A stretch of DNA of 64,000 nt from Phragmites australis (taxonomy: Eukaryota; Streptophyta; Magnoliopsida; Poales; Poaceae). The translations under genes and the position numbers were made by a program. Positions 23,230-36,100 of the stretch are shown in pieces; the stretch's first letter is position 1; each line of letters starts with the position of its first letter. The stretch covers positions 7,752,501 through 7,816,500 of the forward strand of contig NC_084934.1 of assembly GCF_958298935.1 (NCBI RefSeq), given 5' to 3'. The notes beneath the pieces were generated by a model that made no database searches, was not told where the DNA came from, and saw only the letters and a program-made list of their open reading frames with translations.

Positions 23230-23795
23230 AGTGGTACCAGAGCCGGATTGCATACACGAGAATAGAAAAAAAATAGATCGGCTTTTGTCGCCTTCGAGTT
23301 CTTCGTCTCGCCGCCGAGTTCGTTTCTCGATTCGTCGATTCGTCGGGTTCGCTGTTGGCCTCGTCACTCAGCTCTGTCCACGTTCTTCGAGTTTCATCTG
23401 CTGCTGACATCATCTACCATCACGCGATCAGCTGCTGGCCAGCATCTCGAACACTCGAAGCAGCCTCGTGCTTGCGGGCCATGTTTGTTTTCTGCCACAA
23501 GGAGAAAAGAGATAAAAAGAAAAAAAAAACAAGTCACGAGGAGATCTGCCACAAGGAGGAAAGAGAAAAAAAAGGACAGGTTCAAGTCCCGAGGACACAA
23601 AGGTCTGCTCTCTCACGTGAAAAGCCAAAACTTGTCATCTTTGCTAGGTGCACCCGAGGAAGTCTACCGGGAGCTTTGCTATTTCATTGCTGCACGTACA
23701 CAAAGTGTACCAGGACTTCTGCAGTTTTTTGCTTCGTGCACATAGGGCTGTACCAGAGGGGCTGCAAGCTATTTTGTTCTTAATTATTCTTCATC

Positions 23796-26700
23796 ATGGT
23801 TTCTATGAAATATGATATTCCGCTGCTGGATCATCATACAAGATTTTCTCTATGGCAAGTAAAGATGCGGGCTATTCTTACGCACACTGATCTGGATGAC
23901 GCACTTGATAATTTTGGAAATAAGGATCAAAAGTCTTGATCCGATGAAGAAAAGAGAAAGGATCATAAGGCTTTGTCACAAATTCATCTTCATTTATCAA
24001 ACAATATTTTGCAGGAGATTTTGCAGGAGAAAACCGCTGCTACTTTATGGCTAAAGCTGGAATCGATCTGTATGTCTAAGGATCTAACCAGTAAAATGCA
24101 TCTGAAGATGAAGTTGTTCACGCACAAATTACAGGAGGGTGGTTCTGTGATGAATCATCTTTCAGTCTTTAAGGATCGTTGCTGACCTACAGTCTATAAA
24201 GGTAAAATATGATGATGAAGATTTGAGTCTTATTTTTTTTTGCTCATTACCTAGTTCTTTTGCAAACTTCAGAGATACTATATTATACAGTCATGATACA
24301 CTAACTTTGAAAGAAGTTTATGAGGCCTTACATGCTAAGAAAAAGATGAAACAGATGGCGTCTACTGATGGCTCTACTTCCAATGGAGAAGGTTTGATTG
24401 TGCGTGGTATGACAAAGGAAAAGAATTTGCATACTAGCCAAAGAGATAAAAGTTCGAATGGTTACATGGGTTGTTCAAAGTCCAGAGGCAAAGAAAAATT
24501 TTGCAGGTATTGCAAGAAAAATAATCATGACATATCTGAATGTTACAAGTTGAAGAATAAAGAAAAGAGGAAAGGTAAATGTAATGAAGAAGGTAAAGTA
24601 TCTGTTGCTGCTTCTGATAATAGTTCTAAGGGAGAGACTCTCGTTGCTTTTGCTGGATGTGCTAGTAGTGGTGATGAATGGATTATTGACTCTGCTGCGT
24701 CTTTTCATATATGCATACATAGAGATTGGTTCACCACTTATAATTCTGTTCAAGATGCTGGTTCTGTTATGATGGGTGATGACAACCCATGTCCAATTGT
24801 TGGAATTTGATCAATTATGATAAAGATGCATGATGGCATTGTTAGAACCTTGACAGATGTGAGGCACGTTCCAGGTATGAAAAGGAACCTTATTTCTTTG
24901 AGTACTCTTGATAATAAAGGGTATGATTGGTCAGGTGGAGATGGTATTTTGAAGGTGAAAAAAGGTTCTCTTATTGTAATGAAAGGTGATTTGAATTATG
25001 CCAATTTATATCATCTCCGAGGAACTACAATCACAGGTGATGTTGCTGTAAGTTCACATTCATTATCAGATTCTGATGCTACTAATCTTTGGCATATGCG
25101 TCTTGGGCATATGAGTGAACTTGGTTTGGCAGAATTGAGCAAGAGAGGTCTTCTTGATGGACATAGTATCGGCAAGCTGAATTTTTGTGAGCATTGTATT
25201 TTTGACAAGAATAAGAGGATGAAATTCAACACTTCAGTTCATACAACAGAAGATATTCTTGATTATGTGCATTCTGATTTATGGGGACCATCTCGTAGGT
25301 CTTCACTAGGTGGTTCTCATTATATGTTAACGATTATTGATGATTACTCGAGAAGAGGTTGGCCTTATTTTTTGAAGCATAAATCAGAAGCATTTAAAGC
25401 ATTTAAAGAGTGGAAGGTTATGGGTGAAAGGCAAACTGAAAAGAAGGTAATGAAGCTTCGCACTGATAATGGGATGGAATTTTGTTCTGATGAATTTGAT
25501 TCATATTGTAAGTCTGAAGGCATTGTGAGGCACTACACTATTTCTGGTACTCCACAACAAAACGGTGTAGCTGAACGTATGAACAGAACTATCATTTCAA
25601 GGGCCCGTTGCATGTTGTCTAATGCAGGTATGCATAGGCGTTTTTTGGCTGAAGTTGTTTCCACTGCTTGCTATCTTATTAATCGATCACCCAACATTGT
25701 CATTGATAAGAAAACTCCAATTGAAGTATGGTCTAGTTCTCCAGTTGATTATTTAGAATTGAGGGTTTTTGGTTGTCCTGCTTATGCTCACGTTGATAAT
25801 GGAAAATTGGAGTCTAGAGCTGTTAAGTGTATCTTTCTTGTTATAAATCTGGTGTTAAATGTTATAAATTGTGGAATCCTGCAACACAAAAGGTGGTGAT
25901 TAGCAGGAATGTTATCTTTAATGAATCTGCTATGTTGCCAAATGCTCCTGTTCAGAGTCAGCAGAGTTCTAGCATACAGGTGGAGCATTTTATTAATGCA
26001 GAAAGTACACCAGATACCGTTGTCCAAGATACACCTATTGCTGAAAACTTATTTATTGATCATGATTCATCTAGTGTTCCACATTCTTCATCCGTTGTGC
26101 AGCCTACACAACATTCTATTGCAGTTGATAGGCCTAGAAGACAAATTAATCCGCCTAAGAGGTTAATTAAGGAGTGTAATATTGCTGCTTATGCTCTGAG
26201 TTGTGCAGAAGAAGTTGAAGGTAATGCAGAACCTTCTAATTATAATGAGGCTATTACTTCTACTGATTGCAATAATTGGATGATTGCAATGCAAGATGAG
26301 ATGGAGTCACTTGAAAAGAATGGTACTTGGGATTTAGTCAAATTGCTAAAAGAGAATAAGCATGTTCGTTGCAAATGGATTTTTAAAAGAAATGAGAGTA
26401 TTTCTCCTAATGAAGCAGCAAGGTATAAGGCAAGGTTGGTTGCAAAAGGCTATATCCAAATTCCAGGTATTGATTATAATGATATCTTCTCCCCTATTGT
26501 GAAGCATAGTTCTGTTCGCACTTTACTCAGTATTGTTGCTATGCGTGATTACAAACTTGAGCAATTAGATGTTAAAACTGCATTTTTAAATGGGGAGTTA
26601 GATGAAGATATTTATATGGATCAACCTGAAGGTTTTGTTATTCCTGAAAAAGAAGACTTTGTTTGTAAATTAAAGAAATCTTTTTATGGTTTGAAGCAGT

Positions 26701-27785
26701 CTCCTAGACAGTGGTACAAGAGGTTTGACTCCTTTATGCTCTCTAATAGTTTTAAGCGTTCTGATTATGATAGTTATGTCTATTTGAAGTCTGTTAATGA
26801 TTCAACTATTTATTTTCTTCTCTATGCCGATGATATGTTGATTGCTGCAAAGGATAAATCAGAAATAGACAAACTGAAATCACAGTTGAGTAATGAATTT
26901 GAGATGAAGGATTTAGGTGCAGCAAAGAAAATTCTTGGTATGGAGATCATTAGAGACAGGAAAGCTAGCAAGTTATATCTTAGTCAGCAAGGTTATATTG
27001 AGAAGGTCCTTCGTCGTTTCAATATGCATAATGCAAAATCAGTGAGTACTCCATTAGCTACTCATTTCAAATTATCTTCAGCTCTATGTCCTGAGTCAGA
27101 GTATGATACTGAGTACATGTCTAGAGTTCCATATTCTAGTGCAGTTGGTTCACTTATGTATGCCATGGTCTGCTCTCGTCCTGATTTATCTCATGCACTG
27201 AGTGTTGTTAGTAGATTCATGGCTAATCCTTGCAAAGAGTATTGGAAACATGTTCAGTGGATTTTTAGATATCTACGTGATAGTTCTAATGCTTGTTTGT
27301 AGTTTAAAAAATCTGGAGATGGACTTGTTGGTTATGTTGACTCAGATTATGCTGGTGATTTGGATAAGAGGAGATCTCTCACAGGTTATGTTTTCACCGT
27401 TGGTGGTTGTGCTGTTAGTTGGAAAGCGTGTTTGCATGCTACTGTTGCTTTATCAATTACTGAAGCTGAATATATAGCTATTTCTGAAGTATGCAAAGAA
27501 GCTGTTTGGTTGAGAGGTTTGTATACTGAGCTTTGTGGAGATAATTCTTGCATTAATATATTCTGTGATAGTCATAGTGCTATTTGCCTTACAAAGGATC
27601 AAATGATTCATGAAAGAACAAAGCACATTGATGTGAGGTATCATTATATTCGAGATGTCATTGCTCAAGGTGATATTAAAATATGCAAGATAAGCACTCA
27701 TAATAATCCTGCTGATATGATGACAAAGCCAATTCCTACTACTAAATTTGAGCTATGCTCAAGTTTAGTTGGTGTTGCAGTTTGA
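23796..27785 (+). pseudogene. Copia gag-pol polyprotein, decayed
   Basis: Runs from ATG 23796 (MVSMKYDIPLLDHH). Gag is followed by a zinc knuckle CRYCKKNNHDISEC, the protease site IIDSAASFHIC, the integrase zinc-binding region (LWHMRLGHMSELG ... CEHC) and core (YVHSDLWGPS, RTDNGMEF, TPQQNGVAERMNR). Then come RT (DVKTAFLNGELDEDIY, YGLKQSPRQWYKRFD, LLYADDMLIAA) and RNase H ([34 protein letters not shown]). Lesions: TGA at 23937, a frame change just before the TGA at 24183, TGA at 24808, a frame change near 25840 and TAG at 27300. Most catalytic residues remain, but the polyprotein cannot be made whole. The Tork assignment comes from RT and integrase wording. Confidence 0.92.
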
Positions 27786-27884
27786 GTTCTAGAGACTTTT
27801 GGCGTCGGTGATATTTATTATTGAAGGGAGTTTATTGATGATTTTTTATTTGCTATAAGATGGAATTCGTCTCGAGGTGGAGTT

Positions 27885-28163
27885 TGTTGGATTGTGATCC
27901 GAATTCTTGTTGGGCCAGACAAGAGACGCCTTCGGCCCATATTCCGGAACAGTCCGTATTAGACTCGAGTCGTATGTGTCCACCCCTATAAATATATCTT
28001 ATAAGCTGCAAGGAGAGCTAAGACGCTCATTGTAATCCCCTGTAATGTACACATCTTGATATAGTGAAGATCGCCGATTGGCGCCCGTGGTTTTTTCCCG
28101 CAAGGGTTTTCCACGTAAAAAATTGTGTCTCGCGTTCGATCCTATTGTGCTTTATTTCTAACA
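27885..28163 (+). repeat. 3' LTR of the Tork-like copia
   Basis: Starts TGTTGGATTGTGATCC and ends TTTCTAACA. It keeps more CG sites than the 5' LTR (for example GGCGCCCGTGG versus GGTGTCTGTGG). Confidence 0.9.
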
Positions 28164-28536
28164 CATATCACAGGTGAATATCCATGTTAATGATGTGAAT
28201 TATGCTGCTTTCGAAGAAACATACAAACAGCTGCACCACTATATAAGTTGGTCCCAGCTTCTGCACAACAGATACTAACTACTACGTATTGAAAAGAATG
28301 GGTTATTCAACACCCACATAAATCTTCTGAAGCGATTGAGCCTCATATGCACAAGCTATGGTAATATCCTTCCACTTGCACCATATGCTCCAACAACACA
28401 CTCACTAGCCACATATGTCGAGCAACTCATGTATAGTGGAGCAAGCCCACTAGAGACTCGACATGAATAGCTTGCACGGGAATTATTCAGTGTTATGCAG
28501 GAGTACAGCCCAATTGGCAACCCAATAAGAAATTGA
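28164..28536 (+). pseudogene. Unrecognised gene, 3' part, beyond the copia insertion
   Basis: The frame that runs into the copia at 22952 continues here as QVNIHVNDVNYAAFEETYKQ and LHHYISWSQLLHN. Then follow a TAA at 28276, LPLAPYAPTTHSLATYVEQL, MYSGASPLETRHE, a TAG at 28468 and a final TGA at 28534. Apart from the two internal stops the frame is open for over 120 codons, which supports a former coding exon. No known domain was recognised in this half. Confidence 0.45.
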
Positions 28537-29136
28537 GGTATGCATTGACTCTACATTTTGAAGAATTCATTTTATTAATGCTTGCCTTTTATCACAATGA
28601 TATAACTACATACTTTCTCTTCCCAGGAATGCCTGTGTAGAAACTTTCTCTTCCCAGGAGGCGCTATTTGGGCATCACTATTATTATAGCTTCTTCACGC
28701 TGTAAGCTAGAACATGTCATATATCCTTCGTTGAAGTTACCAACCACCATTCCAGCCTACTTGTTAATTTCCCTATTAGAGAAATTTTGTATGTCACGAG
28801 CAGGAATTAGGAGGTGGCCATATCATGTAGTATCCTGAGTAATATTATATTTTGCTAGTGCGTCATGTAAAATATGTATGTTTGTTCTATCAAGAACTTT
28901 GTACGAGCACCTCTGCATGTAATCGTTTGTGTGTAAGCTCTCATATTGCATTATTTATTCAAAAGAGGGTAGTTCTCATATCTCTTTATGTATGACATCT
29001 TGTATTAACTATTTATGTAGTGCATGAGCATTACAGTTTATGCACCCTAACTATCTGTCTATGAACTCCTATAGTGCACTATAACTGATCTAAGAAAAGC
29101 ACATAACTTCTATCACTCTCAAGCTATGAAGTGGAA
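28537..29136. other. Non-coding flank
   Basis: AT-rich DNA without a recognised gene. A short repeat, AACTTTCTCTTCCCAGGA-like, occurs twice near 28613-28660. Confidence 0.35.
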
Positions 29137-29262
29137 AGCCAGTGCCCTACTTTCTGCGTGATGCATGCTGCCAGCCAATGCCCTCTTTTCTGCATGCATG
29201 CTGCCAGCCAGTGCCCTCTTTTCTTCATGCATGCTACCAGCCAGTGCCCTACTACATGCTGC
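29137..29262. repeat. 33-bp tandem repeat, about four copies
   Basis: Units near 29137, 29173, 29206 and 29239 read AGCCAGTGCCCTCTTTTCTG followed by CATGCATGCTGCC, with small changes. The last unit is partial. It is a minisatellite with no evident function. Confidence 0.85.
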
Positions 29263-29646
29263 AACTAGCTTCCAAAACACAGGATAAAGGGTGATGGAGA
29301 GAGTATATAGGGCTGTGGTATGACCTATTCAGATGTGTGAACAAAATGTTTCTGACAGCTAGCTTGGCAAAACAACAAATTTTCAGTGTCTAAAAACAAT
29401 GCAATAACAGAAGTATATAGGTAAAGTATTAAGCAGGAAAGTTTTACCAAAGCAAGCTACAATACTTAATTGGGAGTATCTACAAGGGATAAAGGAAGAG
29501 AGATAGAAAGGGCGCCCAGTTTGGCATTTAGAAAAATAGGACTGATACTATGTCATGGGTACTTATGCATTTAGAAGAATAGGACTGCTGTCCTATTTTC
29601 AGGTGGAGTGTTCAAAAGCACGTGGACATGCTACTTATTACAAATT

Positions 29647-30110
29647 TGGGAAAACTGCAAACCCCCCCAAAAGTCACTTGGATTTTGACTTTCCCCCCCC
29701 AAAAGTTGTTTTGTTGCAAAAAACCCCCCAAAAGTTTGACTTTGTTGCAAAAAACCCCCTAAAAATTCAAAAAAATAAAAAAAACATTAAAAAAATTCTA
29801 AAAAAACTAGAGACAATTCTAAGACCTTGAATTAATAAATGAGTTGCAAGTTTTTCTTTTTTTTCAAACTTACTCTCCATGAAATATGATGCAAAGGATA
29901 TTATTTTTTAAAACAAATTTTACAAAATGTCTTATAATTGTCTCTAGTTTTTTTTAGAATTTTTTGTGATTTTTTAAATTTTTTTTTGAATTTTTGGGGG
30001 TGTTTTTGCAACAAAATCAAACATTTGGGGGGTTTTTTTGCAACAAAACAACTTTTGGGGGGAAAGTCAAAATCCAAGTGACTTTTGGGGGGGTTTTTGC
30101 ATTTATCCCA
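29647..30110. mobile_element. 464-bp foldback (long inverted repeat) element
   Basis: Left arm from 29647 (TGGGAAAACTGCAAACCCCC) and right arm ending at 30110 (GCATTTATCCCA) are inverted copies of about 180 bp. Both contain the same series CCCCCCAAAAGTCACTTGG, AAAGTTGTTTTGTTGC and CTAGAGACAATT. The central spacer is about 100 bp. A transcript across it would form a long hairpin. I could not find convincing target duplications, so the superfamily is unassigned. An open frame at 29555-29830 is a by-product of the repeat. Confidence 0.8.
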
Positions 30111-31367
30111 GGTTAATAAGATAGAACATGTCCTTCTTGTTCGGCATATTTATATTCTTCTTAATTAGCAATGGTAGTGACTAGCCTGAGAAATAAGTAG
30201 CGAATGTCAGTTCTTATCGGTGAGCTGATTGAGCCTTGCCCCAATGTTAAGGCTGACCAATAGTGTTAGACCGTATAAACTGAGCAGTAAATTATGATAC
30301 GTGCATTTGAAAGGTCAAGGTCAAGCAACAATAACATAAGCTAGCCTAATTAATGAATTACATTATGTCGCTGCCATTTCATGGTATCGTATTATCTAGC
30401 TAAATTTACTTTGATTTGTAAAATATGGTAGGCTAGCTTAAGATGTGTTTGTATGTGTCTACGTATTACCTATATGTGTTACCTATGATGTACGAGCATC
30501 TAGCACTTCCCTGTTCAGATTCATTGTTATGCTTTGTGCACATAAATGTAGTGGCATAGTATTTTCTTCTCCAATAGACTATATATTTCATGCATCAGAT
30601 ATATATATTTATACACCACACAAATCAAGCATATCACCCCAAATATAATATACTCCAGTAATTTGTTTGTGTAGTCAGTCAATAAACTTTTCATGTTTCT
30701 AAATACAAATACACTTTACACATAGTGCAGTTAATAAGTGTAGCTCCTTACCGACGTAAAATATGGCCCCACAATTTCTAGGTATGTAGATGTTTATTTC
30801 TTTATCATTTGAACTACGTAAATCTGGGAAAAGGGTAAGACAACTGACTTAGGATGCCTATATTTCCAGCTACAATTTATTTACGAATGTACATATATAA
30901 GCACTGCGTATATTTCCAGTAAGCCAGGTTCTATGCATGTTTACATATCCATATATCTGTAACTGTAAAAGGCCAGAGAGTAAATATACCTGTCCATCTG
31001 CTGCTCATCTAAATGGAAATCTCTACATTGATTAAGTCCAGAGTAACTGGTCCAGCTACACTTGCCCACAGCAAGTAAAAAAGGGGGTCACAAGACTAAA
31101 GCCAGGTTAGTGGTCTTTAGGAATTTATAATTTCAAATATATTCAAATATATCATTACCTTTTTTCTGCTCATCTAAATGTACGTACTCAAATATGTGTG
31201 TGTGTATATATATATATATTCAAATATATTGGTAAATATATTCATATATATATGCATAACCTTATATTATTAAATCTGAAAATATTTTGTCCTCGTAATA
31301 AGTGTGGAGGGCCTCCACTACACTTCTTGATTCACATGATCAGCTTTTGATTCTTGAATGTATTATT
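30111..31367. other. AT-rich non-coding DNA with TA/ATATTCAAATA-type simple repeats
   Basis: No gene was recognised. Microsatellite-like TGTGTGTATATATATATA and ATATTCAAATATA text lies at about 31130-31260. Confidence 0.4.
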
Positions 31368-31589
31368 TATTAGGAAACTTGAAGTTTCACAACCGAATAT
31401 AGGCCCATCTCGATCTCTTGAAAGATTTGATTCTATCTTTTAGAGGTTTTTAGCACTATATATACGGGGTAACACTCATTGTAAACACAGATGAATAAAG
31501 AATAAATAACTTTTCCCCTACGCTGTCTCCTTTTGCAATTATTTCAGAGAGATCGTTGGACTACACCCGGTAGCAATGGTTTCTCAACA
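31368..31589 (+). repeat. 5' LTR of the decayed copia
   Basis: 222 bp. TATA box ACTATATATAC at about 31454-31464, followed by AATAAAG-type text near 31494. Confidence 0.85.
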
Positions 31590-33110
31590 CGTTATCAGCA
31601 CGAAGCTCTGCTAGAGATCAAGCTAGCGGAACGAATCTACTTACGACCGATCTGCACTGCATCGGTATCGACATCAAGCGGACAGGTCTTTGGCCTAGCC
31701 TATATGCCCTACGCGGCACGAATCATTCGCAAGAATTGAAATGTATGATCGATTTGGTACGTATCCTTGCAGCTACTGTCTTTTGCATCAAAATAGATCT
31801 GAAATCTTGCATGAACAGTAGCCCGTATCTACGAACAGTAACCCGTATGCATGAATAGTAGTGGATCACATCTGATCTCGTGGGGCCCACAGCCACCACC
31901 TCACCGCCGGTCGGTACCGGCGTCCGTCATCTCTGCACAGACCATAACACGAAAAGGAAGGATCACGCCATCGGCCGAACTCACCGGCCATCCTCAAGCA
32001 CAATATGCGGTGGCTCGAAGGCCACCACCACAGATGAAGAAAAAAAAGGGGAGAGGGATATCACCGGCATGTAAGCCGGCGACCTTGTAGCTCCACCGCA
32101 CCGCCCGAAGCGGCCTAGCCACCGCTTGTCGTGTGCTCGAAGCCACCACGCCGCCCGCACGCTGCGTGCTTGGTGCTGTGCCACCGCCAGCTAACCGCCG
32201 CTGTCCCTTGGCTGCATCGGAGGTGCACCCACGCCATGCGCCGGCCAATGGACGCTATGCCACCACAGCCCTATAGATCCCCCGCGCCGCCCGAACCGGC
32301 GCCGCCAGGCTGTCGTCGGAACTGCGCGCCACCCAATCTGCGCACCGCCCAAAGCGGCGTCGCCGGGCTGGCACGCCGTTGTAGCCCCATCGGTGCGCCG
32401 CACCGGCCACGACAGGCCTCTGTGGATCGTTGACGTAGCCCCGCATCAGCCACACCAGCGCCATCACGCACTCACCTCCCCTGCACCGCCCGCATGCGGC
32501 CAGGCCGCTGCCTGCCGCACGCCTAAACACCGTGTGGCGGCTGCTGCCGGTCTTAATGGTGGCTAGTGTTTCCAAACCCTAGCCGCCCCTTGTATAGGAG
32601 GTGCCGGCGTGCCGACCCAAATGTTAAGCAAGTCAGCCCATTAAGGGTGAAAACCGGAGGAAATAAGAAAAAGAAAGAAAATCTGACTTTGCATTTAGCC
32701 CCTGGGTTTTCCAGTATTTGAGCGCAATCCCTGAAACTTTTGCGTTTAGTCCCCTGGTTTTTCAAAAAATTATCCAGCGGCCCTGTTTTTGTATATTTGA
32801 CCATGTGGTTTCTGGAAATTACGCAAATCTTAGAATTTTGCGTATAAACCCATGGACTTTGCAGAAAATCCCGAAAATACTTTTTCCTGCATAAAAGTAC
32901 TCCTAAAATTTGAATTTTGCATATGTTTTAGCCATTATGCAGTATTTAGTTCTATGTTATTGTTATTGTTTAAATTGCCTGTGATGCATTTAAATTTAGT
33001 AATATTCACATAATACCATCGAAAATATCGATTTTTTTTTGCAGTAATCCAATCTAGAAATATGAAGTAACTTTACTAGTAGTAATACTTGCATCATTTA
33101 AATATGTAGA
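31590..33110 (+). other. GC-rich leader of the decayed copia
   Basis: About 1.5 kb between primer site and gag. The first kilobase is very GC-rich with overlapping open frames on both strands (for example 31994-32575 minus, 32131-32433 plus) lacking any domain. The remainder is AT-rich with no genes. Confidence 0.5.
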
Positions 33111-36100
33111 TGGCTTAGCATCACGAACAAGGAGTTTGCTGAGCTAAGTGTTGATGGCCGCAACTATCTCACTTGGGCATCAGATGTTGGGATTGTACTA
33201 GGAGCAAAAAGGCTCCGCGCTGTAATTGGCCTAGGAAGAAGTAGTGCAATTGTTCCCACGGAGGATGAGAATGATCAGGCACTTCATTTTCTCCACCATC
33301 ATCTCTCTCCCACTTTGAAGGATGAGTACATGGCAATGACCAGCACTAAGGCACTAAAGGACGCATTGCAGGAGTGTTTTGAGCATCCTAAGTACACCAT
33401 CAAGCCTCTCACAGAGCAAGAATGGGTTCGGCTCCATTTATGTGACTATAAGGGTAAGACAAAGAAAAAAGTCAAGCCATATGGTGAGCAGAACCAGACA
33501 TACTATAAGTGAGGTGTTTGTGGCCATTGGTCCCGAATCTGCAAAGCACCAAAGTATGTTGTGCAAGCATACCGGAAGAAGAAGAAGGAGCAGCCAGAAG
33601 CACACCTCACCATTGCAGTGGGGATGGAAGAGGACAAAGTAGTCAAAGTTGAAAGGGCTGCATCTCACATGGAAGTTGATGACCCTCCTGCAATGACAGT
33701 AAAAGACCTCCCAATGAAAGATGCGGAGACCTCTACTTTGCCCTCCTCCACTGTCATAGAAGATGCCATGAAGAATGAAGTGGAAAAGAAAGCCATTGAA
33801 GTAGAAGTGACAAGATATTTCGCAGACTCTATCTAGAATTAGAGTAATTAGCCATTCAATTAGTTGCTGAATTTAGGAGGATTGAATGAATAAATGTAAG
33901 CTCTAAAAGAGAAATCTTAGCTGCAAACAATATTTTTTTAGATAGTTAATGAAGCATTTAGCCTTGTTGCTACTTCCTCGCATGTGAATGATTGAATGTT
34001 TTATTTATAGAATATGTGTGTGGCGCCCGCATGGAGGAAGTGTGTATTGTGGATAGTGGAACCACAAACACCATCTTAAAAGAAAAGATGTATTTTTAGT
34101 CTATTAGAAATAGCTCTGGAAAGGTGATAACTGTCACTGGAAGTGATAAATGCATAGTAGGTTCTAAAAAAGCCACAGTCATACTACCAATGGGAACTAC
34201 TTTGCACATTGAGGAAGTATTATTATACCCTGAATCTGCAAGAAATCTCTTAAGTTTTAAAGACATTCGCGCTAATGAGTTCCATTTAGAAACTGGTGAA
34301 GAAGATGGTAGGGAATACCTACACATCACTAAGCGTGATAGCGAAGTGAGAATACTAGAAAAACTTCCCTCCATGAGCAGTGGCTTGTACTACACTCGCA
34401 TTAGGGCACTTGAAGTGTTCACTACCTTGAAGATCGTAGTACAGAATTATTCTCCCTGTGGCATGATAGGTTAGGTCACCTTGGTCTTTGAATAATGAGA
34501 AACATAATTACTAACTCACAAGGTCATGGCATAAATGTGAAGAATTTTCCGAATCATGAAGATTTTGTATGCCCTGCATGTGTTACTGGAAAATTAATAA
34601 TAAGATTGTCTACCTTGAAGGTACAAGATGAAATCCCTACATTCCTGGACCGAATCCAGGGGATATTTGTGGTTCTATTCAACCGCTTTCTGGCCAGTTT
34701 CAGTACTTTATAGTATTAATAGACGCATCCTCGAAGTGGTCGCATGTATATCTATTATCTACCCGCAACCACGCCTTTGCAAAGTTGATCTCGCAGATCA
34801 TACAAATCAGGAATAATTTTCCGGATCATCGCGTGAAATCCATCAGAATGGACAACGCTGGTGAATTTACTTCTAAAGCGTTCGATGATTATTGCACTGG
34901 TATAGGAATTAAAGTTGCACATTCTATACTGTATGTCCACACTCAAAATGAACTAGCCGAAGTGCTGATAAAGAGAATAAAGTTCATTGCTAGACCTTTG
35001 TTGCAGCACTGTAATTTGCCTGCTACATGTTGGGGATACGCAGTCCTACATGCGGCAGCTCTCACTAATTATAGAATATCCTCCAACAACATCCAGTCAC
35101 CTATGCAACTAATGCAAAGGGTAATTCTGAAGATTTCCTATTTACGCAAATTTGGATGTATGGTTTATGTACCAATACCACTGCCACAACGAACCACTAT
35201 GGGACCTTTGCGGAAAGTTAGAATATATGTCGGTTATGAGACTGCATCTATAATCCGATATTTAGAACCAACAACTGGAAATTTGCATACGACCCGCTTC
35301 CCTGACTGTATTTTTTATGAAAATAATTTTCCGTCATTAGGGAGAGGAAATATACCTTTGGATGAAAAATGTCAAGAAATTATATGGCAGACTAAAGGAA
35401 TTGTGGCACATGATCCTCGCACTAGTGAAGCAAATGGTGAAGTACAGAAAATTATCGATTTGCAAATTAGCAAATAGTCTGCCTGACCATTTTTGTGATT
35501 TGAAGAGCGTGACTAAGTCGCATGTGCTTGCACGCAATGCACCGGAGAGGGTAGAATTATCAAAAGAAGGTACCCCTTATCTTGTCGTAGGAGCTCCAAA
35601 AAATAATAAAAGGACAAGAAATTCGGCTTTTCAAGTCCCAAATAGCCAGAGACGTCTGACGAAGATGGAAAATGAGAGCTTACCACAGCCAATCGCAAAA
35701 GTGCCCCAAATGAAAAAGAAGGGGAGCCAATTGAGACCTGGCGATGGTATGAGATCTCAGGAAGTAGGTATACCGGATTTGAATCTTCTCACGCAGGAAA
35801 GAACCAGCAAAAATGCGCGCACTGAAATCGACGCTGGTAAACTAAAAGACATTGCTCCAATAGTAAGAAATTATAAAGAGCAAGATGAAGAAGCACCTGA
35901 AAGTGCAGCCCATGATGAAATAGCAATAAACTATGTGAATTCAGGGGAATCCTGGAATAGAACAAACACAATAGTCGACACATACTTTGCAAATAAAATT
36001 GCCACAGTCATAGATCATGACCCTAAGCCTGCATCGCTCGCTGAATGTAGAATGTGATCAGATTAGGAAGACTAGCAGAAGGCAATAACAGCTGAACTGT

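Larger units (their letters stand above)
22953..28163 (+). mobile_element. Full-length Ty1/copia retrotransposon, Tork-like
   Basis: 5211 bp with LTRs 22953-23229 (277 bp) and 27885-28163 (279 bp), flanked by CATAT at 22948-22952 and 28164-28168. The primer site TGGTACCAGAGCC is at 23232-23244 and the purine tract GAGGTGGAGTT precedes the 3' LTR. Internal order is gag, protease, integrase, RT, RNase H, which defines copia. By eye the LTRs differ at about 37 of 280 positions, mostly transitions. At commonly used grass rates that implies an insertion of several million years. It splits the unknown gene at 22486-28536. Confidence 0.93.

Noticed and set aside
29555..29830. 91-codon open frame over the foldback element
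   Set aside because: Lysine/proline-rich text from poly-A and poly-C runs in the inverted arm.
31851..32575. Arginine/proline-rich open frames on both strands
   Set aside because: Low-complexity by-products of GC-rich copia leader DNA; no domain, and inside a retrotransposon.
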